Assembly: GCA_036267255.1 (NCBI GenBank)
Contig: DATAWK010000053.1
Coordinates: 124,001-188,000, forward strand
Length of the DNA: 64,000 bases
From: DATAWK01 sp036267255
GTDB lineage: Bacteria > Acidobacteriota > Terriglobia > Terriglobales > Acidobacteriaceae
Direction of reading: 5' to 3'
This document shows positions 55,101-63,642 of this stretch, piece by piece. The notes under the pieces were generated by a model. It ran no database searches and was not told where the DNA came from. It saw only the letters and a program-made list of their open reading frames with translations. A program made the translations under genes and the position numbers. How positions within the stretch are numbered: the first letter of the stretch is position 1; each line of letters begins with the position of its first letter.

Positions 55101-55805
55101 AGGGTCGCTGAAAATCTTATGCAGACTTCCGATGGCCGCGACCTGCTTGAAAGAATTCTGAATCTGGTCTGGAGTAACCGACGGTGGAAAGCAGTAAATA
55201 ACGCTGACCCTGGGTTGCGGCGCTTTCTTTGATTCGCCGCTACGAACCTGTTCGATCGCTTTCCGGATGGACCTGGCTCGCAGCGCAACTTCTATTTCGC
55301 TGACGCGAGGACTGGCAATCGTCAACATCAGCGCGGCGGTATCTCCAAAATTCCCGTTGAACTGAATGGGACCAGCACCCTGGGGAAGAGAACTATTGAG
55401 TGCGTTGAGTTTGAGATTGATATCGTTGAACTGCTTGCGCGTATCTTTTACGCTGTCATCCAACTGAATATAGACGATAGAAAGGCCGGGCAGACTGAGC
55501 GATTTGATGCCGAAATCGGAAGGGACCGGAGGTTTAACGAAGGCATTCTGCGCCATGCTTTGTTCGACAGGGCGGGTTACCAATTGTTCCACTTGTAGCG
55601 CCGTAGCTCCAGGCCACTGTGTTGTGGCAACCGCCACACGCACCGGAATAACAGGGTCCTTGCGCTTAGGCATGTGGCTGTAGCCATACCAGCCTGCTAC
55701 CAGGGTAAACAGCAACAAGACCAACGCAACCTGACGGTGTTCCGCGAAGAACCGTGCCGTGTTATGCGTGTGCTCGATAATCTCGGTCTCTGTTTTGTGT
55801 GCCAT
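52128..55805 (-). CDS. RND-family efflux pump inner-membrane subunit
   Basis: A protein of about 1225 residues of the AcrB/HAE1 type, driven by protons. It has an N-terminal helix (QVALVLLLFTLVAGWYGY), two large periplasmic loops, and helix 4 with the proton-relay pair in IALGLLVDDPVVAGDS. It is longer than the usual 1030-1050 residues; the extra length lies mainly in the periplasmic loops. The ATG at 55805 gives MAHKTETEIIEHT. The start follows the adaptor gene stop by about 48 bases, and together with the adaptor and TolC-like genes it forms a complete tripartite pump. The substrate is unknown. Confidence 0.94.
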   Translation of the reverse strand: MAHKTETEIIEHTHNTARFFAEHRQVALVLLLFTLVAGWYGYSHMPKRKDPVIPVRVAVATTQWPGATALQVEQLVTRPVEQSMAQNAFVKPPVPSDFGIKSLSLPGLSIVYIQLDDSVKDTRKQFNDINLKLNALNSSLPQGAGPIQFNGNFGDTAALMLTIASPRVSEIEVALRARSIRKAIEQVRSGESKKAPQPRVSVIYCFPPSVTPDQIQNSFKQVAAIGSLHKIFSDPHSFQGSGFVGLDVSTPLDDASLRAWGDRFMQDYFHRSEIHPDAWQAALIRDPEHTEEKLQAVAGDKYSYRQLDDFSDLIQRTLQEAPEVARIDRKGTLPEQIYLNYSQERLAAYGMTPSNLKNILAAQNITLPGGALEVGSKSILIDPSGRFVHASSIGNVIIGTSSTAAHSPVYLRDLVDISRGYQSPARYLNYLISQDKDGKWYRNRAVTLAVLMKDGQQIGAFGKSVAEKLAAVKSYLPDDLIYARTSDQPLQVKENIDLFMDSLYEAIALVVLVSLIGFWEWRSALLMAISIPITLAMTFAMIYVLGIDIQQVSVATLIIALGLLVDDPVVAGDSIKRTLAEGYPNSIAAWLGPTKLAKAIAYATITNIVAYLPFLLITGSTGYFLFSLPIVMTCALLASRVVSMTFLPLMGYYILRPDTKPEKPIEERRKSGFTGYYTRAAKYSIEHRWKFFIGSLAFLVLGGFIFSQLKTSFFPEDVQYWSYLDIWMPNDTNLDTTNQTALQAEEIIRRTAEKYGREHPDKDGQPSHVLKYLTTFVGGGGPRFWFSASPQMQQTNYAQIIVEVTNKDITPQFTRELQPILDASVPGARMDVRQLLTSPVDYPIEIRVSSTADVNAAQETTDIETLRHIAGQVEDIFRSIPTASRIRDDWFEQNAQIQLKVDPDRANLAGITNMDVATSATAAMSGMNMTTLQEGHKQIPVVARLRMSERAQLSDIQNLYIYGSQDNSKVPLVQISNVVHSMVTGRIARLDQFRTISVRCFPVAGVLSSQVLKIAGPKLQALEKTLPPGYRIQIGGEHDKTARGFKNLAMVMGISIFAIFLALLFQFNNAIKPLLVLAAAPYGMVGAFAALWIMKEPFGFMAFLGVASLVGVIVSHSIVLFDFIEERHEAGDSFEEAIIDAGIIRLRPVLITVFATVLALVPLTLHGGPLWRPLCYAQIGGLLLATLVTKLQVPCMYAIFVLDLKILKWDSLDGKALPSAVPASE

Positions 55806-55852
55806 GCGATTTAACAATCAAGAACAATATCGACTGCAAGTATGGGGATGGT

Positions 55853-57025
55853 TCACGGAATCACACGAACCGGGTCACCGCTATTAACCAATGTGGCTCC
55901 GGTTGAGATGACCTGATCCCCGTTCTGGACGCCGCTGGTGACAGCGATCAAATTGCCGTAGGCATCGCCAAGTTCAACGGGGCGAATACGGGCTGTGACG
56001 GCATCTCCGGTACCTTCCGTAACCAGAACTGCAAATCCATCGGGCTGATTTGGGTTGCGCACCACAGCAGACAATGGAATTACCGTGACTGGGTGATGCA
56101 ATGTCTGTCCATTGAGATAAATTGAGGCGATCATGCCAGACTTCAGCAAGTTGTGAGGATTCTGGATCGTGACTTCTACTGGATAAACACGGCTCTTTGC
56201 ATCAGCGGCCGGGGAGATGGATGTAATGCGGCCCTGGAATGTTTCTGGTAGCGCATCCGTAGTAACAGCTTGCCTGGCTCCCAGCTTGACTCGATTCATT
56301 GCAATGTCTGGCACACCAAAGACTGCCTTTACCGATCGGGTGTCAGCAATCGAAAACCCATTGGTTGCCGGTCCCACAAGGCTTCCCACGTCTACGTTCC
56401 TATTTACAATCCACCCGTTAAATGGGGCGCGCAGCGAACAATAATTCAGGGCCACCTGAGCTTCGCTGATCGCAGCATTGCCATTGCTAACAGCCGCCGC
56501 GGCACTATCGAGTGAGGCCTTGGCCGAGTCATACTCAGGCTTGGTTGCGCTTTGGCTGGAATAAAGGATCGACGTACGATCAAAGTTCAGCTTTGCATGT
56601 TCATAGTTCGCCTGCGCACTGGCAAGTTGCGCTTTCGCCTGCTGCAATTTATCCAGATAGTTTTGCTCCTGCACAACTGCGAGCACGGTCCCTTTCGTAA
56701 CCCAGTCGCCTTCGTCCACGGAACGCATATGGCCGTCCGCGCTGCGGACTTGCAGAATTTTGTCGACATAGCCATTTGACTTGAAGGCGAGATCGACCTG
56801 CGTATACGGAACGATGTTGGCCGAATATTTGACGCTGTTACCCACATCTATTGTCCGCACCGGCGTTGTGCGCACCGGGGTTGGAGCGTTTGCGGGAGGC
56901 TTTCCCTGATTGCATGCGAGAGGCCCCAGCGCAAGCAATCCAGCCATCGCCAGCAAGCCTGCGCCAAAACCATGAAGGCCAGAACGATGAAGGACGGGGC
57001 CACGGACTGCACCTGCGTAGTTCAC
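55853..57025 (-). CDS. Efflux RND transporter periplasmic adaptor (membrane fusion protein)
   Basis: A 390-residue HlyD/AcrA-type adaptor. The N-terminus has a hydrophobic stretch ending LACNQGK, probably a lipoprotein site. Then come the lipoyl/barrel-sandwich half (VDEGDWVTKGTVLAVV), a coiled-coil hairpin (about 130-200; LQQAKAQLASAQANYEHAKL), the second half (CSLRAPFNGWIVNRNVDVGS) and the beta-barrel with the membrane-proximal domain. The start is GTG at 57025 with GGAGGAC upstream, only five bases after the TolC gene stop. It links the RND pump to the outer-membrane channel. Confidence 0.94.
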   Translation of the reverse strand: MNYAGAVRGPVLHRSGLHGFGAGLLAMAGLLALGPLACNQGKPPANAPTPVRTTPVRTIDVGNSVKYSANIVPYTQVDLAFKSNGYVDKILQVRSADGHMRSVDEGDWVTKGTVLAVVQEQNYLDKLQQAKAQLASAQANYEHAKLNFDRTSILYSSQSATKPEYDSAKASLDSAAAAVSNGNAAISEAQVALNYCSLRAPFNGWIVNRNVDVGSLVGPATNGFSIADTRSVKAVFGVPDIAMNRVKLGARQAVTTDALPETFQGRITSISPAADAKSRVYPVEVTIQNPHNLLKSGMIASIYLNGQTLHHPVTVIPLSAVVRNPNQPDGFAVLVTEGTGDAVTARIRPVELGDAYGNLIAVTSGVQNGDQVISTGATLVNSGDPVRVIP

Positions 57026-57030
57026 GGCTT

Positions 57031-58377
57031 TTAGTCCTCCCCCAAAGATTTTTCAAAATTCGCTTTCGCCAACCAGAACGACAGCAATGCCTGTTCATAG
57101 TCGCTATCAGCGCTTGCAACTGCGGCCTGTTGTTTTAACACATCGCTCAATAGCACGGTCTTCTGGCCATATTGGTTGGTTACTTCACGCAATTTTTCCA
57201 CGGCCGCATCCCGGGATGCCTGCGCCACAGTCAAAAGAATTCTCGATTCCGCCAGTTTGCGAAATCGGTTGTCAACATCGATCAGGACTTGCGATTGCAC
57301 TTCTTTCAGTTGGTATTGGCTTTGGCTGAGAGAGACGGTTTTTTGTTTTACATTGTCACTGCGGCTGCCCCAATCCCAGGGATCCCATGTCATTTCAACA
57401 CCGGCGGAAAGAATGTTCGTCGGAATCAGCGGGGACTCGTTAAAGGGTGATACATAATGCAGCGCCAGACCGATGCCCGGAATGTACGCGGACTTGGCGA
57501 TACGGCGTTCATAGTTCGCTTGTTTCACGGTTATCTCCGCTTGCTTGATCTCGGGACGGCTGTTTAGCGCCATCTGTTGCGCCGTTTGCAGGTCCTCTTC
57601 TTCCGGTGTGATCGCCGGAACTTGCTCAGTGTGAAAAGCCGTCCGTATGTCGCGGCCCAGTAAGTCATTCAACTGCTCTTTTTGAGTTTGCAGCGTGTCC
57701 TTCAATTGAAATACCTTGTATCGCTCCTGCGCGAGCCTGGCTTTTACATCGAGCACATCGGACTTGAGCGTTGCTTCCTGCGCCAGGTACTGATCGGCAA
57801 CACGCAGCAGTTCCTGATATTGCTGAATGCTTGCCGCGTCCGCCTGCAGAGAACTCTCAGTCTGCAGAATCGTGTAATACGCCTGCTTTACATCGGTGAC
57901 AGTCGTTTCTTTCTGTCCCCGGGCCTTTTCGCGATTCATGTCTACGGAAAGCTCCTGCTCGCGGATGGCCAAATGGATCTGGTAGAGCTGTGAAAGTGGT
58001 TGTGCTACCTGGGCTGCGGCGTAAAGACTGAACTGTTGATTGGTAGTAATCTGCTTGTTTTCGGAAGGCACAGGTTGGTTGTCCACGGTGCCCAGAGAGC
58101 CTTTATCGAACTGGAAGCTGAAAGGAAGCAGGAACTCCGAACCAAATAGATAAGTGCTGATGGCAGGCAGTTGCTTCGTCTTAGTTTCTTTTACCTGCCA
58201 CTGGGACTTGGTAATCTCCAGGTTCGATATTTTTAATGGCCTGTTATTGTTGACTGCAATTTGGATTGCTTCATCCAGCGTCAACAAAGGTTCCGAATCC
58301 TTCGTACTCTGTGCCAGGGAGGCATTTCCTGCGATGAGTATAAGAGCGACAAGCCCAATAACTGCTGTTTTGAACAT
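57031..58377 (-). CDS. TolC-family outer-membrane efflux protein
   Basis: A 448-residue outer-membrane factor. The signal peptide (FKTAVIGLVALILIAGNASLA) follows from the ATG at 58377, which has AGGGA nine bases upstream. Two outer-membrane-efflux repeats contain LLTLDEAIQIAVNNNRPLKI and MALNSRPEIKQAEITVKQAN, with long alpha-helical segments typical of the TolC barrel. It is the first gene of the operon tolC-like/adaptor/RND pump. Confidence 0.93.
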   Translation of the reverse strand: MFKTAVIGLVALILIAGNASLAQSTKDSEPLLTLDEAIQIAVNNNRPLKISNLEITKSQWQVKETKTKQLPAISTYLFGSEFLLPFSFQFDKGSLGTVDNQPVPSENKQITTNQQFSLYAAAQVAQPLSQLYQIHLAIREQELSVDMNREKARGQKETTVTDVKQAYYTILQTESSLQADAASIQQYQELLRVADQYLAQEATLKSDVLDVKARLAQERYKVFQLKDTLQTQKEQLNDLLGRDIRTAFHTEQVPAITPEEEDLQTAQQMALNSRPEIKQAEITVKQANYERRIAKSAYIPGIGLALHYVSPFNESPLIPTNILSAGVEMTWDPWDWGSRSDNVKQKTVSLSQSQYQLKEVQSQVLIDVDNRFRKLAESRILLTVAQASRDAAVEKLREVTNQYGQKTVLLSDVLKQQAAVASADSDYEQALLSFWLAKANFEKSLGED

Positions 58378-58875
58378 CGCAAAAAATCCCTGCATAGATT
58401 AGGTTCCTACAGCGGACTGAAAAGCATAACTGCTTTGGCTAGATGAAATATAAGTACGGCAAGCGGGCTCTTGACGTTGGATACTACCATGCCTGTGAAA
58501 TTTGTTGCACAAGATTCTTCCGAGTAAATAACAGGATTCTGCGAATTTTTATGTGCGACATTCTCAAGTGCGGTGTGCTACTCTCCAGTCCATTCTATTT
58601 TTAAGAAATTCCCAGATTACTTTTTACAGCTATCCGATTGTCGGGCCATCTTTCAGAGATGTAGCCGGGACCTGATTACTTAGAGAAGTATGCAATCGAG
58701 GCAGCAACCGTTGCTTCGATGGCGAATCATAGCGGCACATGCATACAAGGAAAGAATAGGAAGTGAGCTATCAAGCGGGCAAAACTCCGCAGCCATACAA
58801 GCTTGTTCGGCAAGATGCATTCAGACTTTTGACAACATGCAGTATGAATGGAAAGCACATAAGGAGATTATCTGT
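58378..58875. other. Divergent intergenic region between efflux and secreted-protein operons
   Basis: 498 bases without a gene I can support. An open frame that joins the secreted protein begins at 58690, but its first 62 residues are not gene-like. The region holds the promoters of the leftward efflux operon and the rightward secreted-protease operon. No clear operator or riboswitch was identified. Confidence 0.4.
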
Positions 58876-59574
58876 ATGCGCAATAGATCAACATTAAGAA
58901 CTTCCGCCTTTTGTTTCGTGGCCGTAGTGATGGTTCTGGGTGTAGAAGTTTTTGCCCAGATGAACGGTGAATTTACTGCCAAGATGGCGGAAAACAGCCA
59001 AAAGTTGAAACAGTATACCTATATCCAGAAGACAGAAGTTTATATGAATGGCGAGCTAAAGAAAACGCAGCTTGCCCAGGTGCGCTACGACGCAACAACC
59101 GGACAAAAGATCGTTGTCCCTATGGGGGCAACCCAGGCAAGCCAGCCTCAGGCTGGCTCCGGTCGCCTGGGGGGCAGATTTATGCAGAAGAAAATGGCAG
59201 AAAAGCAAGGGGAAATGAAGGAGTATATGCAGCGCTTGACCGGCCTGATGAGTGACTATCTGCCGCCAAATGCAGATCGGATCAAGGCGGCCATGCCGAA
59301 TGCGCAGATGGCACGCTCTCCCGAAGGCAGGGGCATACAAATCTCTTTGAAAAACTATCTGAAACCAGGGGATACGATGGCTTTATCTATTAGTCCTCTT
59401 AGTAAGCAACTGAGCCAGATTCAAATCAATTCCACTCTCGATACGGACCCAGTTGCATTTGTAGTAAATTTCAGCCAGTTACCGGATGGTACAAACTATC
59501 CGGCACTGACAACAATCAAATCCCCGGCGAAAAATCTGGAGATTCGTGTCTCCACTTCTGACTACAGAAAGTAG
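58876..59574 (+). CDS. Secreted protein of unknown function, LolA-like beta-sheet appearance
   Basis: A 232-residue protein with a signal peptide (LRTSAFCFVAVVMVLGVEVFAQ). The ATG at 58876 is chosen because AGGAG precedes it. The mature part has KQYTYIQKTEVYMNGELKKT and later QISLKNYLKPGDTMALSISP, with a Gln/Gly/Met-rich middle (GRLGGRFMQKKMAEKQGEM). Alternating strands suggest a LolA/LolB-like or similar beta-half-barrel, but I do not recognise a named domain with certainty. The protease gene follows 31 bases later, so it may be part of an envelope-quality unit. Confidence 0.7.
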   Translation: MRNRSTLRTSAFCFVAVVMVLGVEVFAQMNGEFTAKMAENSQKLKQYTYIQKTEVYMNGELKKTQLAQVRYDATTGQKIVVPMGATQASQPQAGSGRLGGRFMQKKMAEKQGEMKEYMQRLTGLMSDYLPPNADRIKAAMPNAQMARSPEGRGIQISLKNYLKPGDTMALSISPLSKQLSQIQINSTLDTDPVAFVVNFSQLPDGTNYPALTTIKSPAKNLEIRVSTSDYRK

Positions 59575-59605
59575 CTCATTCGTATATAAGGTGGCGCAAT
59601 AGTCT

Positions 59606-61132
59606 ATGAAGCGTAATGGTGAAGATCCATCTCAAAGAGCCTGTTGTAGTTGCTTAGAGAAGCATGCAATGTTTCGTATGAGAACAGGCTTATACGGAGG
59701 GATTGCTTTTGTGTTTCTAGTATGCGTAGCCGCGGCTGGGCAGGTAGACAATGGCAAGGCGATGCATGGCGTTGCAAAAACTACAGAGCCTGCTGCCTTA
59801 CAGCAGACAGAACTTAAAAATTATGATCAGGAACTTGAGGATGTAGCACAGCGCACGTTGCCTGCCGTGGTACAGATTCAGGTGAGTGGCTATGGAACAC
59901 CTGAAGATAGCAAGAATCAGCAGATCATTGAACGCCAGAGGGCCATTGGTTCCGGGGTTATTGTCGATCCGGATGGATACATCGTTACAAACAACCACGT
60001 CGTTGCCGGTGCGCAACGTATTCGTGTTGTTATTGCTCCCATGGCACAAGAGATAGCTACTTACAAAACAAGTTTGAAGTATCTGGAACATAGTTATGAA
60101 GCAAAACTGATTGGGGCCAATCCGCTGACAGATCTTGCGGTGATTAAGATCGATGCTAAAAACCTGCCATTCATTCCACTTCCGCTGATGTATCGAGCAC
60201 GCCTGGGCCAAACTGTACTTGCCATCGGTTCTCCTGAGGGACTAGATCACACAGTTACAAAAGGGATTGTCAGCGCAGTCGGGCGCCAGCCAGAACTGGA
60301 TCGAGCCATGGTTTATATCCAGACGGATGCTCCAATCAATCCTGGCAATAGTGGGGGCGCGCTTGTCGATCGTGATGGCAATCTAGTTGGAATTAACACA
60401 TACATCCTTACCTCTGGAGGCGGCAGCGAAGGTCTGGGGTTCGCCATTCCTGAGCCTACGGTGCGGTTTGTTTACGAGGAGTTGAAGACGTATGGGCGAG
60501 TCCGGCAGGCTGAGATTGGAGCCAATGCGCAGACCATTACGCCGACTCTTGCTGCGGGCTTAAAGCTGCCGCAGGATTGGGGTGTCATCATTTCCGACGT
60601 AACTCCCAACGGTCCAGCGGACAAAGCAGGCTTAAAACCCAAAGATATTGTGACGAAGATTAATGGCAGCGTTATCGACTCACTCCCGAAGTATGTTTCT
60701 TCGCTCTATCTTTACGGCCACGATGCTCCTCTTCAGGTAGAGGTCCTTCGTGGAACCCAGACGGTCAAGCTTTCGATTATTGCGGTCGATTTACATTCGG
60801 ACACAGGAACTCTTGCCGACATGATCAATCCACAAACCGGATTGATTGCACAACTGGGAATTTTCGTTGTCAATAACGACAAGCAGGCTGCAGGCCTGAT
60901 TCCCGATCTGCGTTCTGATTCCGGTGTCATCGTTGCGGGGAAGGCAAACTATATGCCCGTTGTCGATGCGGATCTGACAGTCGGCGACGTGATTTTTTCT
61001 GTCAACAACATATTCATCCACAATGTAACGGAACTGCATTCGCAGATGGACAAATTCAAGCCTGGCGATCCCATCGTTTTAGAGATAGAACGTCAAGGGA
61101 TATATCAATATGTTGCTTTTGACATGGAGTAA
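59606..61132 (+). CDS. HtrA/DegP-like serine protease with two PDZ domains
   Basis: A protein of up to 508 residues. A hydrophobic signal or anchor segment lies at about 29-45 (LYGGIAFVFLVCVAAAG). The trypsin-like domain has the triad His131 (TNNHVVAG), Asp176 (NPLTDLAVIKID) and Ser249 (NPGNSGGALVD). Two PDZ domains follow at about 320-395 (VIISDVTPNGPADKAGLKPK) and 430-505 (DLTVGDVIFSVNNIFIHN). It would degrade or refold damaged envelope proteins. The start at 59606 has an AAGGTGG site; an ATG at 59669 would give a more usual signal-peptide length. The gene follows the secreted protein and precedes a DUF4410 protein, all on one strand. Confidence 0.93.
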   Translation: MKRNGEDPSQRACCSCLEKHAMFRMRTGLYGGIAFVFLVCVAAAGQVDNGKAMHGVAKTTEPAALQQTELKNYDQELEDVAQRTLPAVVQIQVSGYGTPEDSKNQQIIERQRAIGSGVIVDPDGYIVTNNHVVAGAQRIRVVIAPMAQEIATYKTSLKYLEHSYEAKLIGANPLTDLAVIKIDAKNLPFIPLPLMYRARLGQTVLAIGSPEGLDHTVTKGIVSAVGRQPELDRAMVYIQTDAPINPGNSGGALVDRDGNLVGINTYILTSGGGSEGLGFAIPEPTVRFVYEELKTYGRVRQAEIGANAQTITPTLAAGLKLPQDWGVIISDVTPNGPADKAGLKPKDIVTKINGSVIDSLPKYVSSLYLYGHDAPLQVEVLRGTQTVKLSIIAVDLHSDTGTLADMINPQTGLIAQLGIFVVNNDKQAAGLIPDLRSDSGVIVAGKANYMPVVDADLTVGDVIFSVNNIFIHNVTELHSQMDKFKPGDPIVLEIERQGIYQYVAFDME

Positions 61133-61168
61133 AGATTCTTCGCAGTTGGTGATTGGAGAGACACGCCA

Positions 61169-61840
61169 ATGAAATATATTCGATTCGCATCATGCGCAGC
61201 ATGCATTCTTCTTTCCGCTTTCGCGTGGTCGCAGACGGCCACCCCAACGGCCATAGGACAATGCAAGTTGGTTTATGTGACTGATTTCGATCTGGATGCG
61301 GCAAATTACAAAGGCGATACAAGTTTAGTTAGCAAACTGCCGGAAGCCCCGGTTCCACGTCCTCATATTCTTCGCAAGAAGAAAGAAACTCCTGCGCAGC
61401 GAGCGCAGGACCTGGTTAATTTGATGTCGACCAGTTTGGTGAAGGACCTGACCAAGGCTGGTTATACAGCACAGCGTCTTCTCGCAGACGATCCCAAGCC
61501 GATGAGTGGCTGGCAAATCCGAGGGGTGTTTACGGATGTGGAAGAAGGGAACCAGGTGCGCCGTGCGGTCTTTGGATTTGGTTCCGGCGCTTCCAAAATG
61601 GAGCTGTATGTGAATGCCAGCAATCTGGCGCATCCCGAACAGCCTCTCTATACCGTGGATACGCAGAAAAACAGCGGGAAGATGCCCGGTGCTGTCATCA
61701 CACTCAACCCAATTGTCGCCGGAGCAAAGTTTGTCATGGAAAAGAATGCTCCAGAAAAGACGATAAAGAAAACTGCAACTCAAATTTCAAAAGATATGGT
61801 TGCAAAGATGAGTGCGAGCGACGCGGCCTGCTCCAATTGA
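61169..61840 (+). CDS. Secreted DUF4410-domain protein
   Basis: A 223-residue protein with a signal peptide (FASCAACILLSAFAWSQ). The mature region has KLVYVTDFDLDAANYKGD, LVNLMSTSLVKDLTKAGYTAQ, GWQIRGVFTDVEEGNQVRRA and VFGFGSGASKMELYVN, the conserved blocks of DUF4410, a family of envelope proteins of unknown role. It follows the HtrA-like gene by 36 bases, probably in one operon. Confidence 0.82.
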   Translation: MKYIRFASCAACILLSAFAWSQTATPTAIGQCKLVYVTDFDLDAANYKGDTSLVSKLPEAPVPRPHILRKKKETPAQRAQDLVNLMSTSLVKDLTKAGYTAQRLLADDPKPMSGWQIRGVFTDVEEGNQVRRAVFGFGSGASKMELYVNASNLAHPEQPLYTVDTQKNSGKMPGAVITLNPIVAGAKFVMEKNAPEKTIKKTATQISKDMVAKMSASDAACSN

Positions 61841-61951
61841 GCTATCGGTTGGAATGCAACTTACAGATGTGAAGATATCGAACTACGCCGTTGACAAATA
61901 CCATTATCAAGCAGCGTTGGGAGGCAAAGTATTGCCTCAGACTGGAGTCCA

Positions 61952-62665
61952 TTGCAACAGCTATCCAGAGCAACTATTGGCAACTGGTCCGAACGGATGG
62001 TGGAACCCAGCTTAACCGTACTGGTTATCCTGGAACTCATTGGCCTGTTTGTAGCAGTTCCGTTGACGGATATAGGTAGGTGGCCGTGGCAGGCGGATTT
62101 CCTGATAGGCCTGTCCATACTCTTTGCCGCCGTGCTGGTGGTTTTGCGCAATCGCGCAGCTGTTGTAACCGTACTGGTGGCTTTTATTGTAGGCGTACTG
62201 ACGCCAATTTTGCGCCAGGACCTGCCATCGGAATTGACGATCTACCTGGACTTCGCCGCTAAGATCGTATTTCTCGGCGCGCTAACCTGGATTGTAGGAG
62301 TCGGAGTATTTAGCCCGGGGAGAATCACGTTCCACCGTATCCAGGGCGCGATTGCGATCTATCTACAGATTGCCATCCTCTTTACTTTCATCTATCTCCT
62401 GATCATCCAACTTGTCCCAGGTGCATTTGTTCCAGCCATCATTCTGCATGGACCAACCGGGGACATCATGAAGGGAGCCCGTGGCGGCTCGCAATTGGTG
62501 TACTTCAGTTTTGTTACGCTCACTTCCGTTGGCTATGGAGACATTGTTCCGCTGCATCCACTGGCGCGCAGCTTTGCCAACATGGAAGCGATCATCGGTC
62601 AGCTTTTTCCCGCGACGATTCTGGCTCGTGTAGTGACGCTGGAATTGCAGGGACGCCAAAAATAG
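61952..62665 (+). CDS. Ion channel protein, potassium-channel type
   Basis: A membrane protein of up to 237 residues with about six helices. The pore region carries the selectivity-filter motif LTSVGYGDIVPLHP between the last two helices (IYLLIIQLVPGAF before, MEAIIGQLFPATILARVVTL after), as in voltage-gated-like or two-pore potassium channels. There is no regulatory RCK domain. The start is unsure: TTG at 61952 has GGAG only four bases upstream, and the ATG at 61997 (MVEPSLTVLVILELIGLFVA) has no clear site. Confidence 0.88.
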   Translation: MQQLSRATIGNWSERMVEPSLTVLVILELIGLFVAVPLTDIGRWPWQADFLIGLSILFAAVLVVLRNRAAVVTVLVAFIVGVLTPILRQDLPSELTIYLDFAAKIVFLGALTWIVGVGVFSPGRITFHRIQGAIAIYLQIAILFTFIYLLIIQLVPGAFVPAIILHGPTGDIMKGARGGSQLVYFSFVTLTSVGYGDIVPLHPLARSFANMEAIIGQLFPATILARVVTLELQGRQK

Positions 62666-62767
62666 AGGCCATTTCCCGATGGTCTTTCTGTGAATTTGCA
62701 GCAATCCCTCCTTTTGAATGCACTCTGCGGTCGGAGCGATGGACAGCAGCGGTCGTGCCAGCCCGTT

Positions 62768-62794
62768 TATACTGAGAATTCCAAGCAATTCTCA
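62768..62794 (+). promoter_or_regulatory. -10 box and inverted repeat before trpC
   Basis: TATACT (62768-62773) resembles a -10 element. TGAGAATT (62773-62780) and AATTCTCA (62787-62794) form a perfect 8-base inverted repeat with a 6-base centre, ending five bases before the trpC ATG. No Shine-Dalgarno sequence is visible there. The repeat could be an operator or an RNA hairpin that hides the start. Confidence 0.5.
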
Positions 62795-62799
62795 ACGTT

Positions 62800-63624
62800 A
62801 TGGCGACACATCTGGATGAGATTCTGGCGGTTACACGGCGCGTAGTAGCAGAGCGCAAAGAATCCGCCAATTTGCGTCTGCTGGAGCAGCGCGCTGCGGC
62901 ACACACGCCCCGCGGATTTGCACAGACCCTGCGTCACTATGCTGTCACCGGTCCAGCCATCATTGCCGAACTAAAAAAAGCTTCGCCCTCTCGCGGTCTC
63001 ATTCGTGCTGAATTCGCCGTAGAGCCTTTGGCACAGACTTTAGCGGCATCCGGTGCCGCGGCGCTGTCGGTGCTGACAGAAGAGCATTTTTTTCAGGGTA
63101 GCTTGGCCAATCTGGAGCAGGCCTCGGCTGTGGCTAGCGTGCCGTGTCTGCGCAAGGATTTCATCGTCGATGAGTTTCAGATTCTTGAGTCGAGAGCTGC
63201 GTGCGCTGACGCAATTTTATTGATCGCTGCCGCTCTGGACGATACGGAACTGCGAAGTCTGACCAACGCGGCCCATGCGCATGGGCTGGACGTGCTCTGC
63301 GAAGTGCACAACGCTGAGGAAGCCGCGCGTGTGCTCGATCTGGGAGCCGATGCCGTCGGAGTGAACAATCGCAACCTGAAGACATTTGAAGTTCGTCTGG
63401 AAACCTCTATCGAATTGGCTGCAATGCTGCCTGCAAATATAGTTCGCGTAGCCGAGAGCGGCATTCACAAAGCCGCGGACCTGGTCTTGTTGCGGCATGC
63501 CGGCTACGCGGCATTTTTGATAGGTGAATCTTTAATGCGGCAAGCGGATCCAGGGCAGGCGTTGCGATCCTTGCTGGCGGAAGTAGCGCAACCTGGCGTC
63601 GGGATGCGGGAAGTTTCGGCTTAA
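62800..63624 (+). CDS. trpC: Indole-3-glycerol-phosphate synthase
   Basis: A 274-residue TIM-barrel enzyme of tryptophan synthesis that closes 1-(2-carboxyphenylamino)-deoxyribulose phosphate to indole-3-glycerol phosphate. It has AELKKASPSRGLIRAEFA (catalytic Lys), LTEEHFFQGSLANLEQA, PCLRKDFIVDEFQILESRA, VGVNNRNLKTFEV and AESGIHKAADLVLLRHAGY. The length is normal. No ribosome site is evident. The gene trpF follows 18 bases after the stop, but no other trp gene is upstream in the window. Confidence 0.96.
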   Translation: MATHLDEILAVTRRVVAERKESANLRLLEQRAAAHTPRGFAQTLRHYAVTGPAIIAELKKASPSRGLIRAEFAVEPLAQTLAASGAAALSVLTEEHFFQGSLANLEQASAVASVPCLRKDFIVDEFQILESRAACADAILLIAAALDDTELRSLTNAAHAHGLDVLCEVHNAEEAARVLDLGADAVGVNNRNLKTFEVRLETSIELAAMLPANIVRVAESGIHKAADLVLLRHAGYAAFLIGESLMRQADPGQALRSLLAEVAQPGVGMREVSA

Positions 63625-63642
63625 GAGTGCGGACGAAAAGCT

